A DNA stretch of 53,147 nt from JAUIBE01 sp035267185 (lineage in GTDB: Bacteria; Pseudomonadota; Gammaproteobacteria; Xanthomonadales; SZUA-36): positions 1-53,147 of the forward strand of contig DATFLY010000125.1 of the NCBI GenBank assembly GCA_035267185.1, written 5' to 3'. Position 1 is the first letter of the stretch. Each line of letters begins with the position of its first letter. A program made the position numbers and the translations under genes. A model generated the notes under the pieces. That model was not told where the DNA came from. It did no database searches and saw only the letters and a program-made list of their open reading frames with translations. This document shows positions 1 to 8,298 of the stretch, piece after piece.

Positions 1-2
1 TG

Positions 3-1013
3 CTGCGGTTCCCGGCATTCAACAATGCCATAGAATTGCAACGCGACGGTGACCGGCTGAGTGGGACACTGACACTTGCCAAACGTGGCTATGAACAGCA
101 AATGCCCGTAACAGCCGCACCCGACCCTGGTTATCGTTTCAGCCCCGACCCCGAGCCGGAAATCGATGTCACAGGCCGTTGGGAAGTGGTTTTTACCGAT
201 GATGAAGGTAAGGAATCCGCATCCGTTGGGGAGTTTGACCAGCAGGGCGGTAACCTGACGGGCACTTTTCTTACAGCGACTGGGGATTATCGTTTTCTCG
301 AGGGCGAAGTGGATGGCCGGACGCTCATGCTGTCCACGTTTGATGGTGCCCACGCCTTTGTTTTTACTGCAACCCTGAATGATTCAGGTGCGCTCGAGGG
401 AGATTTCTGGTCGGGCACCAGGTGGCATGAGGACTGGGTGGCCAGTCGAAATTTTGAGGCTGCATTACCTGACGCATTCTCTTTGACCTATCTGAAGCCA
501 GGCTACGAGACAGTCGAATTTACTTTTCCGGACCTCGACGGAAAACCGGTGTCACTTGATGACCCGAAATTCGATGAAAAGGTGGTGCTGGTGACCTTGT
601 CCGGAACCTGGTGCCCCAACTGTGCGGACAAAGCGGATTTCATGTCCGGGTACTATCGCGAAAATCGTGAGCGCGGCATGGAAGTGGTCAACCTTTTGTT
701 TGAGCACACCACCGAATTTGATGAAGCAGCGCAACTGGGGCGGGCGCTGGTCGAGAAGCATGGCATTGAATACGATGTCCTGATTGCCGGCTATTCAGAC
801 AAGGCGGTTGCCGCAGAAGCATTGCCGATGCTGAATCATGTACTGGCCTATCCCACCACTATCTTCATTGATCGCAGTGGAGCGGTTCGCAAAATTCATA
901 CCGGGTTCAGCGGGCCGGGAACCGGGAGTTATTACCTGGACTTCGTTCGTGAATTCAATGAGCTGATGGATGAGTTGCTGGCCGAGCCCATACCTTCGAA
1001 CGCAAGCCGCTGA
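3..1013 (+). CDS. TlpA/AhpC-like thioredoxin-fold protein, 5' end outside window
   Basis: The reading frame is open to the left edge (first full codon at base 3), so the true start and any signal peptide are missing; a TTG at base 36 is only an internal candidate. The visible protein has two parts. The first ~165 residues are beta-rich, Gly/Asp-rich sequence of no family I recognise. The second is a thioredoxin-fold domain with a redox motif WCPNC (about nt 610-624) and a cis-proline segment AYPTTIFID near the C-terminus. This is the pattern of TlpA/AhpC-TSA thiol-disulfide reductases, which usually act in the periplasm on cysteine pairs of client proteins. The stop codon abuts the stop of convergent rpiA with no bases between. 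The family is fairly sure; substrate and location are unknown. Confidence 0.8.
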   Translation: MRFPAFNNAIELQRDGDRLSGTLTLAKRGYEQQMPVTAAPDPGYRFSPDPEPEIDVTGRWEVVFTDDEGKESASVGEFDQQGGNLTGTFLTATGDYRFLEGEVDGRTLMLSTFDGAHAFVFTATLNDSGALEGDFWSGTRWHEDWVASRNFEAALPDAFSLTYLKPGYETVEFTFPDLDGKPVSLDDPKFDEKVVLVTLSGTWCPNCADKADFMSGYYRENRERGMEVVNLLFEHTTEFDEAAQLGRALVEKHGIEYDVLIAGYSDKAVAAEALPMLNHVLAYPTTIFIDRSGAVRKIHTGFSGPGTGSYYLDFVREFNELMDELLAEPIPSNASR

Positions 1014-1676
1014 TCAGACTTCAACCACGCCATTGGCAGTCGCCATAAGGACCACGTCGGCGGGCCGAATTGCGAACAAACCGCAGGTCACCACGCCAGG
1101 CAGGTTATTGATTGTTCGTTCCATTTCCACCGGATCGACCAGGTCCATATTGTGCACATCGAGAATTTCATTGCCGTTGTCGGTGACAAATCCTTCCCGT
1201 AATTCAGGCTGTCCACCAAGGACGACCATCTGGCGCGCAATATAGCTGCGTGCCATTGGAATCACCTCGATTGGCAGAGGGAATTTTCCAAGCACGCCTA
1301 CCTTCTTGCTCTCATCGACAATACAAACAAACCGGCGACTGGCGCCTGCCACGATCTTCTCGCGCGTGAGTGCACCGCCACCGCCCTTGATAAGCCGCCT
1401 GTGCTTGTCGAATTCATCCGCACCGTCGATGTAAAGATCAAGCGTGCCTGCATTGTTCAGCTCACGCACATGCACACCAATGGCTTTAAGTTGCTCCGTG
1501 GTGGCCTCTGATGATGAAACCGCGGCCTCGATCTCGATTTCCGATGCTACGAGGGCATCGATAAAGCAATTGACGGTGCTGCCGGTGCCCACACCCAGGA
1601 CCATACCTTCCCGGACATGCTTGACGGCGGCCTCAGCCACCTCGCGTTTTTGCTGTAGTTGCAAGTCAGAATTCAT
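1014..1676 (-). CDS. rpiA: ribose-5-phosphate isomerase A
   Basis: Interconverts ribose 5-phosphate and ribulose 5-phosphate in the non-oxidative pentose phosphate pathway, in the cytosol. The 220-residue length is normal for RpiA. Diagnostic motifs are present: the phosphate-binding GTGST (residues 30-34), DGADE (84-88) and KGGGGALTREK (97-107), which carry the catalytic Asp/Glu/Lys set of the family. It is the last gene of a minus-strand run. Its ATG overlaps the stop of the upstream EVE-domain gene by 4 bases (ATGA type), implying translational coupling. It ends flush against the convergent thioredoxin-like gene. Confidence 0.97.
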   Translation of the reverse strand: MNSDLQLQQKREVAEAAVKHVREGMVLGVGTGSTVNCFIDALVASEIEIEAAVSSSEATTEQLKAIGVHVRELNNAGTLDLYIDGADEFDKHRRLIKGGGGALTREKIVAGASRRFVCIVDESKKVGVLGKFPLPIEVIPMARSYIARQMVVLGGQPELREGFVTDNGNEILDVHNMDLVDPVEMERTINNLPGVVTCGLFAIRPADVVLMATANGVVEV

Positions 1677-2140
1677 TTGTTCTCCAGGGATAAAACCAGT
1701 TTCCAGTGGGCGGGTTCGACAGGCATCACCGAAAGACGATTGCCTTTTGCAATCAGGCGGAATCCTTCCAGCTTGTCGGCATACTCCTTTACTTCCCTTA
1801 GTGGAATCGGTCGCTTGAGTTTACGAACCAGCTTGACATCCACCATGAACCAGCGTGGATTTTCCGGATCACTCTTGGCATCGAAATACTTGTCATTGGA
1901 ATCGAAAGCTGTGTGGTCGACGTAGGCCTCGCGCACAATCTCAACGATTCCGACAACCGCAGGGATGTCGCAGTTTGAGTGGTAGAAGAATCCTTTATCG
2001 CCCTTTTTCATGTCATCACGCATGAAATTGCGGGCCTGGTAGTTTCTTACGCCATTCCAGGAGGTGGTCTTGTCGGATTCGGCATCGAGGTCATCAACCC
2101 CGTAAGCATCGGGTTCGTTCTTGAAAAGCCAGTAATTCAT
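1673..2140 (-). CDS. EVE domain-containing protein
   Basis: A 155-residue protein that is essentially one EVE domain (PUA-like fold, thymocyte nuclear protein 1 type). It opens with MNYWLFKNEPDAYG and continues with a W-x-GVRNYQARN segment, GDKGFFYHSN, and PRWFMVDVKLVRKL, all typical of the family. EVE domains are thought to bind modified bases in DNA or RNA; the ligand here cannot be read from sequence. It lies between ygfA and rpiA on the same strand, overlaps rpiA by 4 bases, and is probably cotranscribed. The domain call is firm; a cellular role is not established. Confidence 0.9.
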   Translation of the reverse strand: MNYWLFKNEPDAYGVDDLDAESDKTTSWNGVRNYQARNFMRDDMKKGDKGFFYHSNCDIPAVVGIVEIVREAYVDHTAFDSNDKYFDAKSDPENPRWFMVDVKLVRKLKRPIPLREVKEYADKLEGFRLIAKGNRLSVMPVEPAHWKLVLSLENK

Positions 2141-2187
2141 GAATTCTTCTTGTCAGGTTGATTGCGGGAAGTGGCTATTGTCCTGAA

Positions 2188-2805
2188 TCAGTCGCCGAAG
2201 GTAAACAGTCCTTTTTCAGTAATCACACCATGTAACGGAATATCGAAATCATTCATCGGAAGTTCGTCGTCGCGCTGGGCTTCGTAGGCGACCCCGATTC
2301 GCAGTGGACTGGCAAGATGGGCAACCTCGAACAAAGCCCTGTCGTAGTAACCTGCACCCATGCCCAGTCGCCCACCTTTGCGGTCCCAGGCAACCAGGGG
2401 TATCAGCACGGCATCCAGTTTGGAAATCTCGCACAATTTGCCGATCACGGGCTCGTTGATGCCAAAACGATTGGGCTCAAGGTTTTCATCATCGGGGTTG
2501 CCGGGTGCTGGCGACCATTGACGAAATCCCAGTGGATTGTCATCACCACCAGCACCAATGATCGGCAGATAAATCTCAACCTCACCAGAATTCAGGCCTG
2601 ACAGTGCTTGGGAGATTTCGGGTTCACAATCAAAAGCGAGATAGCCGGCGATGGTCCTGTATTTCGAATTGCGACAGACGGTCGCAACATGATGATTGAT
2701 GGCCTGGTCATTTTGCAGGCGCTTCTCATCAGGCAATTCCTGCCTGATGCTGCGGTATTGACGACGCAGCTTTTTCTTCTGCTGTTGAATGGATTCGGAT
2801 GACAT
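2188..2805 (-). CDS. ygfA: 5-formyltetrahydrofolate cyclo-ligase
   Basis: ATP-dependent conversion of 5-formyl-THF to 5,10-methenyl-THF, cytosolic one-carbon metabolism. The family signature GMGAGYYDR is seen towards the C-terminus, and the N-terminal KKLRRQYRSIRQEL segment is typical of this enzyme. I chose the ATG at 2803-2805 (about 205 residues). The frame stays open to a TTG at 2857-2859, but that extension (beginning VQGLRAAAAPWR) is low-complexity and lies inside the 6S RNA encoded just upstream. Adjacency of 6S RNA and ygfA on one strand is a classic gammaproteobacterial arrangement. The EVE gene and rpiA follow. Confidence 0.93.
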   Translation of the reverse strand: MSSESIQQQKKKLRRQYRSIRQELPDEKRLQNDQAINHHVATVCRNSKYRTIAGYLAFDCEPEISQALSGLNSGEVEIYLPIIGAGGDDNPLGFRQWSPAPGNPDDENLEPNRFGINEPVIGKLCEISKLDAVLIPLVAWDRKGGRLGMGAGYYDRALFEVAHLASPLRIGVAYEAQRDDELPMNDFDIPLHGVITEKGLFTFGD

Positions 2806-2814
2806 GGTGAAAAG

Positions 2815-3003
2815 AAGCGCCCTCCATGGTGCCGCTGCGGCCCGGAGACCTTGAACCAAGAGGTTCAGGTGGGGCGGCTCGCTGGGGCCTAAGGCTTTTC
2901 GCTACATGGCGAACATGCACACTGGCGTCCAGGTCGGTACCCCGAGGTCAGTATATAGGGACAAGGTATTTATCGGTCCCGCTGGCAAACACCACAGGGG
3001 GCT
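2815..3003 (-). ncRNA. ssrS: 6S RNA
   Basis: Binds sigma70-RNA polymerase and dampens housekeeping transcription in stationary phase. Recognised on the minus strand from position (directly upstream of ygfA), length of about 185-190 nt, and shared core sequence. The 5' half has CTGTGGTGTTTGCCAGCGGG, like the E. coli segment CTGAGATGTTCGCAAGCGGG. The 3' half has CACCTGAAC...TTGGTTCAAGG, like the E. coli CACCTTGAACC...GGTTCAAGG hairpin. The ends pair: GCCCCCTGTGGTG (from 3002 down) with CACCATGGAGGGC (to about 2819), a 13-position stem with one mismatch and a few G-U pairs. Exact ends are estimates. The 3' end lies about 10 nt before the ygfA start. Confidence 0.88.
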
Positions 3004-3008
3004 AACCT

Positions 3009-3014
3009 AATTCT
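3009..3014 (-). promoter_or_regulatory. candidate -10 element for 6S RNA
   Basis: On the minus strand TAGAAT sits about 7 nt before the start of the closing stem of the 6S RNA, the right place for a sigma70 -10 box. No good -35 hexamer is visible at the normal spacing. Supported mainly by position. Confidence 0.4.
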
Positions 3015-3073
3015 AATCGATTGGGGGAAGCCGCGCACCCTGAATAGCAAAAAGTGGTGCCGACAGGTCAGTC

Positions 3074-3370
3074 TTATTCAGCCAGGGCCTCGTCAAGCTG
3101 GTCAGCCAGCATCCTGATCTTACTGTCGATTTTCTCATCCCGCGAAGCTGCAGATTTGCGCAGTTTGACGGTTTCATCGCAATAATTCAGGGCAGCCTGC
3201 AAGGCAATTCGCTCCAGCGACATCAATCTCCCGGAATCCTTGATTTCACGCATGTGATCGTCAAGTTCGCGGGCGGCTTCTTTCAGTGCCTCGCGTTCTT
3301 CCTCGGGGCAGGCGAATTGGTACTCTCGATCAAGGATGTTGACCTTGACCGGTTCGGGGGTTGCGTTCAT
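3074..3370 (-). CDS. zapA: cell division protein ZapA
   Basis: A 98-residue FtsZ-ring-associated protein that bundles FtsZ filaments in the cytoplasm. The N-terminal VNILDREYQFACPEEERE is the conserved ZapA head motif (E. coli type I-x-G-R-x-Y-x-x-x-C-P). The rest is a long helix ending in a coiled coil (residues ~55-98). Length matches the family. It lies 29 bp downstream of the short coiled-coil ZapB-like gene on the same strand and immediately upstream of 6S RNA, the order known from Pseudomonas. Confidence 0.93.
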   Translation of the reverse strand: MNATPEPVKVNILDREYQFACPEEEREALKEAARELDDHMREIKDSGRLMSLERIALQAALNYCDETVKLRKSAASRDEKIDSKIRMLADQLDEALAE

Positions 3371-3399
3371 TAACTAATCCTGGATTGTTGAAACACCGA

Positions 3400-3621
3400 T
3401 CAGGTCTGTTCAAGCGCCTTGAGTCGGTGGATCATGGCTTCTACCTTTGAACGGGCCTCATCATTCCTGGCGACCAGCGCTGCACGCTCGGCAACCAGTG
3501 ACTCCTGCCTGCTCTGCAGTGACTCGTTTTCCTCACGCAGCTGGCGGCATTGTTCAAGCAATTTCTTGAGGTGCGCTTCGAGGCGCTCAAGGTCTTTTCC
3601 GGTCTGTTCCAATTGTTCCAT
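3400..3621 (-). CDS. small coiled-coil ZapB-like protein (TIGR02449 type)
   Basis: A 73-residue protein that is almost entirely heptad-repeat coiled coil (LERLEAHLKKLLEQCRQLRE and onward). The start at 3621 (MEQLEQ) is chosen over the longer frame to 3792 because the extension reads through the divergent promoter region and would overlap the ygfB start region. Small coiled-coil proteins directly upstream of zapA are a conserved gammaproteobacterial family, interpreted as a ZapB-like division factor. Position and composition support this; biochemical function is inferred. Confidence 0.8.
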   Translation of the reverse strand: MEQLEQTGKDLERLEAHLKKLLEQCRQLREENESLQSRQESLVAERAALVARNDEARSKVEAMIHRLKALEQT

Positions 3622-3748
3622 GATGCAAATATAGTTTGACGTGGCCGTGGCGGTCAATGAAATCGATAAAATGAGGCCCGGGAAAACGCCATCTGGCACG
3701 CAAAAACCGACAAGCGGTGATAGGATTGACGCACCCGGAACAACATCA

Positions 3749-4318
3749 ATGAATAATCCACAACTTCCTGACTTCGAGAACAGTTTACGCATTGGCCAGG
3801 GCCAGCTTGATGCGGCCGAGTTGGCTGAGTGTCACGGTGTGCTTTGTGGCTTTCTTGCCATCAGTCCCCAGGCCGGGCCGAGTGATTACATGACGCAACT
3901 GGATTCTTTGCAGCTGGTGGATCAGCCGGATGAAGCATTGCGCCTGGTGCTTGACGAGCTTTTTAGTTCAACCGTGGCCCAACTCGAAGATGACGAGTAC
4001 GGATTTCGATTGTGGTTACCGGATGACTCGGAACCACTTGAGGAGCGCACTGAGGCGCTCGCACGCTGGTGCACCGGGCTTCTGGCAGGTCTTGCAAGCC
4101 AGGGAAGCATTGAAGCCCTCAGGGGCGAAGCAGCTGAGGCAGTGGGTGACATTGAGCAGATTGCACGGGCTGGTCTTTCTGCCGGGCCTGCTGAAGATGA
4201 AGATGCACGCGAGGACGATGAGCGTGCTTTTACGGAAATTGCAGAGTATGTTCGCGTTGTCACCTTGATGTTGCGAGAAGATTTCCGCGGTCCGGAACAG
4301 GGTGAACCTGTTCACTGA
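3749..4318 (+). CDS. ygfB: UPF0149 family protein YgfB
   Basis: A 189-residue acidic, mostly helical cytoplasmic protein of the YecA/YgfB (UPF0149) family. Seen in the sequence: the N-terminal CHGVLCGFLA segment, the central WLPDDSEPLEERTEALARWC, and LLAGLA, all typical. The ATG at 3749 is preferred; the frame extends to 3641, but that extension is not family-like and lies in the divergent intergenic region. It starts the plus-strand run ygfB-pepP-ubiH-ubiI. Its molecular role is unclear; in Pseudomonas YgfB has been linked to resistance gene regulation, which I would not assume here. Confidence 0.9.
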   Translation: MNNPQLPDFENSLRIGQGQLDAAELAECHGVLCGFLAISPQAGPSDYMTQLDSLQLVDQPDEALRLVLDELFSSTVAQLEDDEYGFRLWLPDDSEPLEERTEALARWCTGLLAGLASQGSIEALRGEAAEAVGDIEQIARAGLSAGPAEDEDAREDDERAFTEIAEYVRVVTLMLREDFRGPEQGEPVH

Positions 4319-4383
4319 CCCAAACTGTTATCCATGGTTGTTAACCCTTTTTCCCACAAAAACTTCTGATTTCCAGACTCTGA

Positions 4384-5685
4384 ATGATTAAACAAAAAGA
4401 ATATCAGCGTCGCCGCAGTCAACTGATGCGACGCATTGGTGAAGGCGCTATCGTCGTCATCTGTGCATCACCTGCACGGACCCGTAACAGCGACGTCCAC
4501 TATCCATACCGACAGCACAGCGACTTTCTCTATCTGTCCGGGTTCCGTGAACCCGAAGCCGCGTTGGTCCTGATACCCGAAGATGAAAAAGCAGTCATGT
4601 TCTGCCGGCCGCGGGATCCTGAACGCGAAATGTGGGACGGTGTCATGGCCGGGCTTGAAGGGGCTGTAGAAGACTTCGGCATGACCGAGGCCTATGACAT
4701 CGGTGAGATCGAAAAACGCCTGCCGAAAATGCTTCGGGATCGGGACCGGGTCTTTTATGACCTTGGAGAAGACACCGCATTTGATCAAAAACTGATTGGC
4801 TGGATGCACGACCTGCGTGAGACCAAGCGCCGGACTTTTCACGTTCCCGAGGAAATCCACGGCCTTGATCACATGCTCCACGATATGCGGCTATACAAGA
4901 GCCGCGAGGAAATCAGGGTCATGAAGCGATCAGCCCAGGTGGCGATTGAAGCCCATGAAAAGGCCATGAAGGTTTGCAAGCCGGGGATGAATGAAGCCGA
5001 TATTCACGCCGAATTACTGCACACCTTCATACGCAATCAGTGCGAAGCGTCGTATCTTCCCATCGTTGGCGGGGGCGCCAATGCCTGTGTCCTGCATTAC
5101 ATCGAAAACAATGCAGAACTGGATGACAACGAATTATTGCTGATCGATGCCGGCGCAGAATATGACGGTTATGCTTCTGACATCACCCGAACCTTTCCGA
5201 TCAATGGCAGCTTTACTGCCGAGCAGCGTGAATTGTATGACCTGGTTCTGGCAGCGCAGCTGGAAGCCATTGATCATGCCCGAACGGGCAATCAGTGGGA
5301 AGACGTCCATGATGCGGCCGTTCGGGTCGCAACCCAGGGCATGGTCGACCTGGGGATTTTGAAGGGCGATCCGGAAACCATCATTGAAGAAGAGGCGTAC
5401 ACCCGTTTGTATGTTCACAAAACCGGCCATTGGCTTGGGCTGGACGTGCATGATGTGGGTGAGTACCAGATCGACGGACACTCCAGGGAACTGGAGCCGG
5501 GCATGGTCCTGACAGTGGAACCCGGAATTTATATTGCTGCAGATGACGAATCGGTCGATAAGCGCTGGCGCGGAATAGGCATTCGGATCGAGGACGATGT
5601 TGCGGTCACCAAAGACGACCCCCAGATTTTATCAGACGGGCTGGTCAAGACAGCCGATGATGTCGAAGCCTTCATGAAGGGCTGA
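4384..5685 (+). CDS. pepP: Xaa-Pro aminopeptidase
   Basis: Cytosolic dimetal aminopeptidase that removes N-terminal residues preceding proline. At 433 residues it is the normal length for PepP. It has an N-terminal aminopeptidase-P domain (residues ~1-170, including HSDFLYLSGFREPEA) and a C-terminal pita-bread domain. The metal ligands are visible in LLIDAGAEYDGYASDITRTF (two Asp), the TGHWLGLDVHDVG His segment, LTVEPGIYI (Glu) and GIRIEDDV (Glu). There is no strong Shine-Dalgarno before the ATG. It is followed by ubiH after 11 bp, the same order as in Pseudomonas and E. coli. Confidence 0.97.
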   Translation: MIKQKEYQRRRSQLMRRIGEGAIVVICASPARTRNSDVHYPYRQHSDFLYLSGFREPEAALVLIPEDEKAVMFCRPRDPEREMWDGVMAGLEGAVEDFGMTEAYDIGEIEKRLPKMLRDRDRVFYDLGEDTAFDQKLIGWMHDLRETKRRTFHVPEEIHGLDHMLHDMRLYKSREEIRVMKRSAQVAIEAHEKAMKVCKPGMNEADIHAELLHTFIRNQCEASYLPIVGGGANACVLHYIENNAELDDNELLLIDAGAEYDGYASDITRTFPINGSFTAEQRELYDLVLAAQLEAIDHARTGNQWEDVHDAAVRVATQGMVDLGILKGDPETIIEEEAYTRLYVHKTGHWLGLDVHDVGEYQIDGHSRELEPGMVLTVEPGIYIAADDESVDKRWRGIGIRIEDDVAVTKDDPQILSDGLVKTADDVEAFMKG

Positions 5686-5696
5686 GGTTTGAAATC

Positions 5697-6935
5697 ATGA
5701 CAAGCAGCAGCGCAGACATCGCCATCGTTGGCGGCGGGCTGGTGGGTGCCAGCCTGGCCTATGCGCTTTCGAGCCAGGGCTGGAAGGTTGCCATGCTGGA
5801 GTCAGTCGAGCCGCGCGCGGCCAGTCAGCCTTCCTATGATGATCGTACGCTGGCGCTGGCCGACAGCTCGTGTCAGATCCTGACCGGGCTGGGTTTGTGG
5901 CCTGCTATTTCTGAAAATGCCACACCGATTCGTCGCGTCATCGTCAGGGAACTGGACGGACCCGGAAGAGTGGAGCTTGACCCGGCCGAGCACGGTCTAA
6001 GACAGTTTGGGAATATTGTTGAAGCCCGTTCATTTGGGGCTGCAATGATGGGCGTGCTTCCGAAGCAGAAAACACTGCAGTCATTCGTACCAGCCACTGT
6101 CTCTGGTCTTGAAAATGATCAGGACGGTGTTCGCCTGAATTTCAACCTGGACGGAAGTGAACATACGCTCTCGGCGAACCTGGTAGTGGGTGCGGATGGC
6201 GCAGCGTCTTTTGTTCGCGAGGCCGTCGGGATCAGTGCAAGCGAGCATGACTATGGCCAAACCGCCATTGTCTGCAACATCACACCCTCCCAGCCGCACC
6301 AGGGAAGGGCTTTCGAGTGCTTTACAACCACCGGGCCATTCGCGGTTTTGCCTCACCAGGGAGAACGATGCGGCCTTGTCTGGTGTCTTTCCTCAGAAGA
6401 AGCACAAGAGAAACTGGCGCTATCGGACGACGAATTCCTGGCCGCTGCGCAGGCAAGATTTGGCGATGAACTGGGCGATTTCATCAGGCTTGGTCGCAGA
6501 TCAAGCTACCCATTGCGGCAGGTTCGCGCTGATCGGGATACTGCCCGGCGCACAATTCTCCTGGGAAATGCTGCCCATGCCATCCATCCGATTGGCGCCC
6601 AGGGTTTCAACCTTGGTCTGCGAGATGTCGCAGTGCTTGCTGAATTGCTGGCTGATGTGCGCCGTTTAAAAGGAGATCCGGGTGATGAAAGCTTGCTCAG
6701 GGAATATCACGGCTGGCGCCGATTTGATCAGTCCAGCACCGTTGGCTGGTCAGATGCGCTGGCGCGCCTTTATTCGAAACCTGGCCCCGGTGCCAGCCTG
6801 TTGCGAACCGCCGGCCTGGTTGCCAATCGCCTGATCAGGCCTTTGAGAAGACAAACCGCAAGTCGGGCGATGGGGTACCACGGTCGCATTCCACGTCTCG
6901 CCCTGGGCGAACCACTGGAAATCGAAAGCTCCTGA
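5697..6935 (+). CDS. ubiH: 2-octaprenyl-6-methoxyphenol hydroxylase (UbiH)
   Basis: FAD-dependent aromatic hydroxylase of ubiquinone biosynthesis. Motifs in order: the FAD Rossmann GGGLVGASLAYAL near the N-terminus, the DG motif GADGAASFVREAVG (about residues 165-178), and LLGNAAHAIHPIGAQGFNLG near residue 290. The GNAA variant of the usual GDAA motif is what UbiH proteins carry, and it separates this gene from its paralogue downstream. The 412-residue length fits. It forms an operon with pepP (11 bp upstream) and the UbiI-like gene (9 bp downstream). The product probably works in the membrane-associated Ubi metabolon. Confidence 0.92.
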   Translation: MTSSSADIAIVGGGLVGASLAYALSSQGWKVAMLESVEPRAASQPSYDDRTLALADSSCQILTGLGLWPAISENATPIRRVIVRELDGPGRVELDPAEHGLRQFGNIVEARSFGAAMMGVLPKQKTLQSFVPATVSGLENDQDGVRLNFNLDGSEHTLSANLVVGADGAASFVREAVGISASEHDYGQTAIVCNITPSQPHQGRAFECFTTTGPFAVLPHQGERCGLVWCLSSEEAQEKLALSDDEFLAAAQARFGDELGDFIRLGRRSSYPLRQVRADRDTARRTILLGNAAHAIHPIGAQGFNLGLRDVAVLAELLADVRRLKGDPGDESLLREYHGWRRFDQSSTVGWSDALARLYSKPGPGASLLRTAGLVANRLIRPLRRQTASRAMGYHGRIPRLALGEPLEIESS

Positions 6936-6944
6936 GGTTGAAAA

Positions 6945-8189
6945 ATGAATCAAGCTGAATTTGATGTCGCGGTCATCGGTGGCGGCATGGTTGGAGCGAC
7001 CGTCGCCTGCCTGTTGTTGCGTGAAAAATTCTCCGTTGCCCTGATCGAGGCAGGTGAGCCGCCAGGATTCGATGAATCAAAACCTGTAGGACTCAGGGTC
7101 TCGGCTGTATCTCCCGGGTCTGCTTCGGTGCTCGATCATGCGGGTGCCTGGCGCATCGTTGAAGGGCGACGACACTGTCCTTACCGGGCCATGCACGTCG
7201 AGGAGGCTGAAGACCAAGAGCAGGCAGCCATCGATTTCGCCGCGCCTGAATTCGGACTGGAACGGTTGGGTACCATTGTTGAAAACGAGTCTGTAACCGA
7301 GGCGCTCTGGCAGGTGCTTGAGGCCCGTAAAACGGCCGGGGATGGGCTTGAAATTTTCAGGCCTGTGCGGCTTGAAGGATTTGAAACCAGCACTGAAGGA
7401 GCCAGGCTGTCGCTTGAGTCTGGCCCGGATATTTCTGCGAAGCTGATCATCGGTGCAGACGGGCCACGATCGCCCGTTCGAAAGTTGTCCGGAATTGATC
7501 AGGAGACCTGGCACTACGGACAAAAAGGGATTGTGACTGTCATAAAAACACAGCAGCGCAACCCGGGGACGGCCTGGCAGCGATTCATGGAGGGTGGGCC
7601 ACTGGCACTACTGCCGCTGGCTGATGGACAATCTTCGATTGTCTGGAGCCGCCCGCAGGCGGAGGCTGATCGGCTACTGGACCTGGACGATGCAAGTTTT
7701 TGCCGCGAGCTTGAACTGACTTCGGGCAGTTGGCTGGGCGAGGTTGAATCCTGTGGGCCAAGAGCTGCTTTTGAACTGACCATGCGTTTGAGTGAACGCT
7801 ACGTGGCCGGTCGTGCTGTATTGATGGGGGACGCTGCCCACGTGGTTCATCCGCTGGCCGGGCAGGGCGTCAACCTGGGATTTCTGGATGCTGCCGCCCT
7901 GGTTGAACTTATATCAAAGTTGCGGGACGAAAACAGAGATTGGGCCGGTGATGCCGTGCTGACCCCGGTGCTTGAACGCTATCAACGCTGGCGGCGGTCC
8001 GATGTAGAAGTCATGGCGCGCGGCATCCACGGAATTCGCACATTGTTCGAACCCCCGATACTCGCTCCGGTTCGACGGCTGGGCATGCGCCTGGTAGGAA
8101 AAAGCTGGATTGCGCGAGAAACTTTCCTGCGCCGGGCGGCCGGTTTGCATGCAGATGCGCCCAGTCTGGCAAGAGCAGGGCGATCCTGA
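6945..8189 (+). CDS. ubiI: UbiH/UbiI/UbiF-family FAD hydroxylase (VisC-like)
   Basis: Second FAD-dependent ubiquinone hydroxylase, probably the C5-hydroxylase UbiI (formerly VisC). It has GGGMVGATVACLLL near the N-terminus, GADGPRSPVRKLSG in the middle and LMGDAAHVVHPLAGQGVNLG towards the C-terminus. The GDAAH form matches UbiI/UbiF rather than UbiH. The 414 residues match family length. It is tandem with ubiH and clearly paralogous to it. Assignment to UbiI rather than UbiF or a broad-range UbiL/M type rests on operon position. It is the last gene of this operon; cysM starts 109 bp later. Confidence 0.82.
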   Translation: MNQAEFDVAVIGGGMVGATVACLLLREKFSVALIEAGEPPGFDESKPVGLRVSAVSPGSASVLDHAGAWRIVEGRRHCPYRAMHVEEAEDQEQAAIDFAAPEFGLERLGTIVENESVTEALWQVLEARKTAGDGLEIFRPVRLEGFETSTEGARLSLESGPDISAKLIIGADGPRSPVRKLSGIDQETWHYGQKGIVTVIKTQQRNPGTAWQRFMEGGPLALLPLADGQSSIVWSRPQAEADRLLDLDDASFCRELELTSGSWLGEVESCGPRAAFELTMRLSERYVAGRAVLMGDAAHVVHPLAGQGVNLGFLDAAALVELISKLRDENRDWAGDAVLTPVLERYQRWRRSDVEVMARGIHGIRTLFEPPILAPVRRLGMRLVGKSWIARETFLRRAAGLHADAPSLARAGRS

Positions 8190-8298
8190 TCCGGAAATCG
8201 CATCTGTACATGGTGAAAAAAACGGATTCCGGTCTAAACTAGGATTAAGAACATCTGGTTGAAAATGCCTGACAAAAAACAGGAGACACAATAATCCC

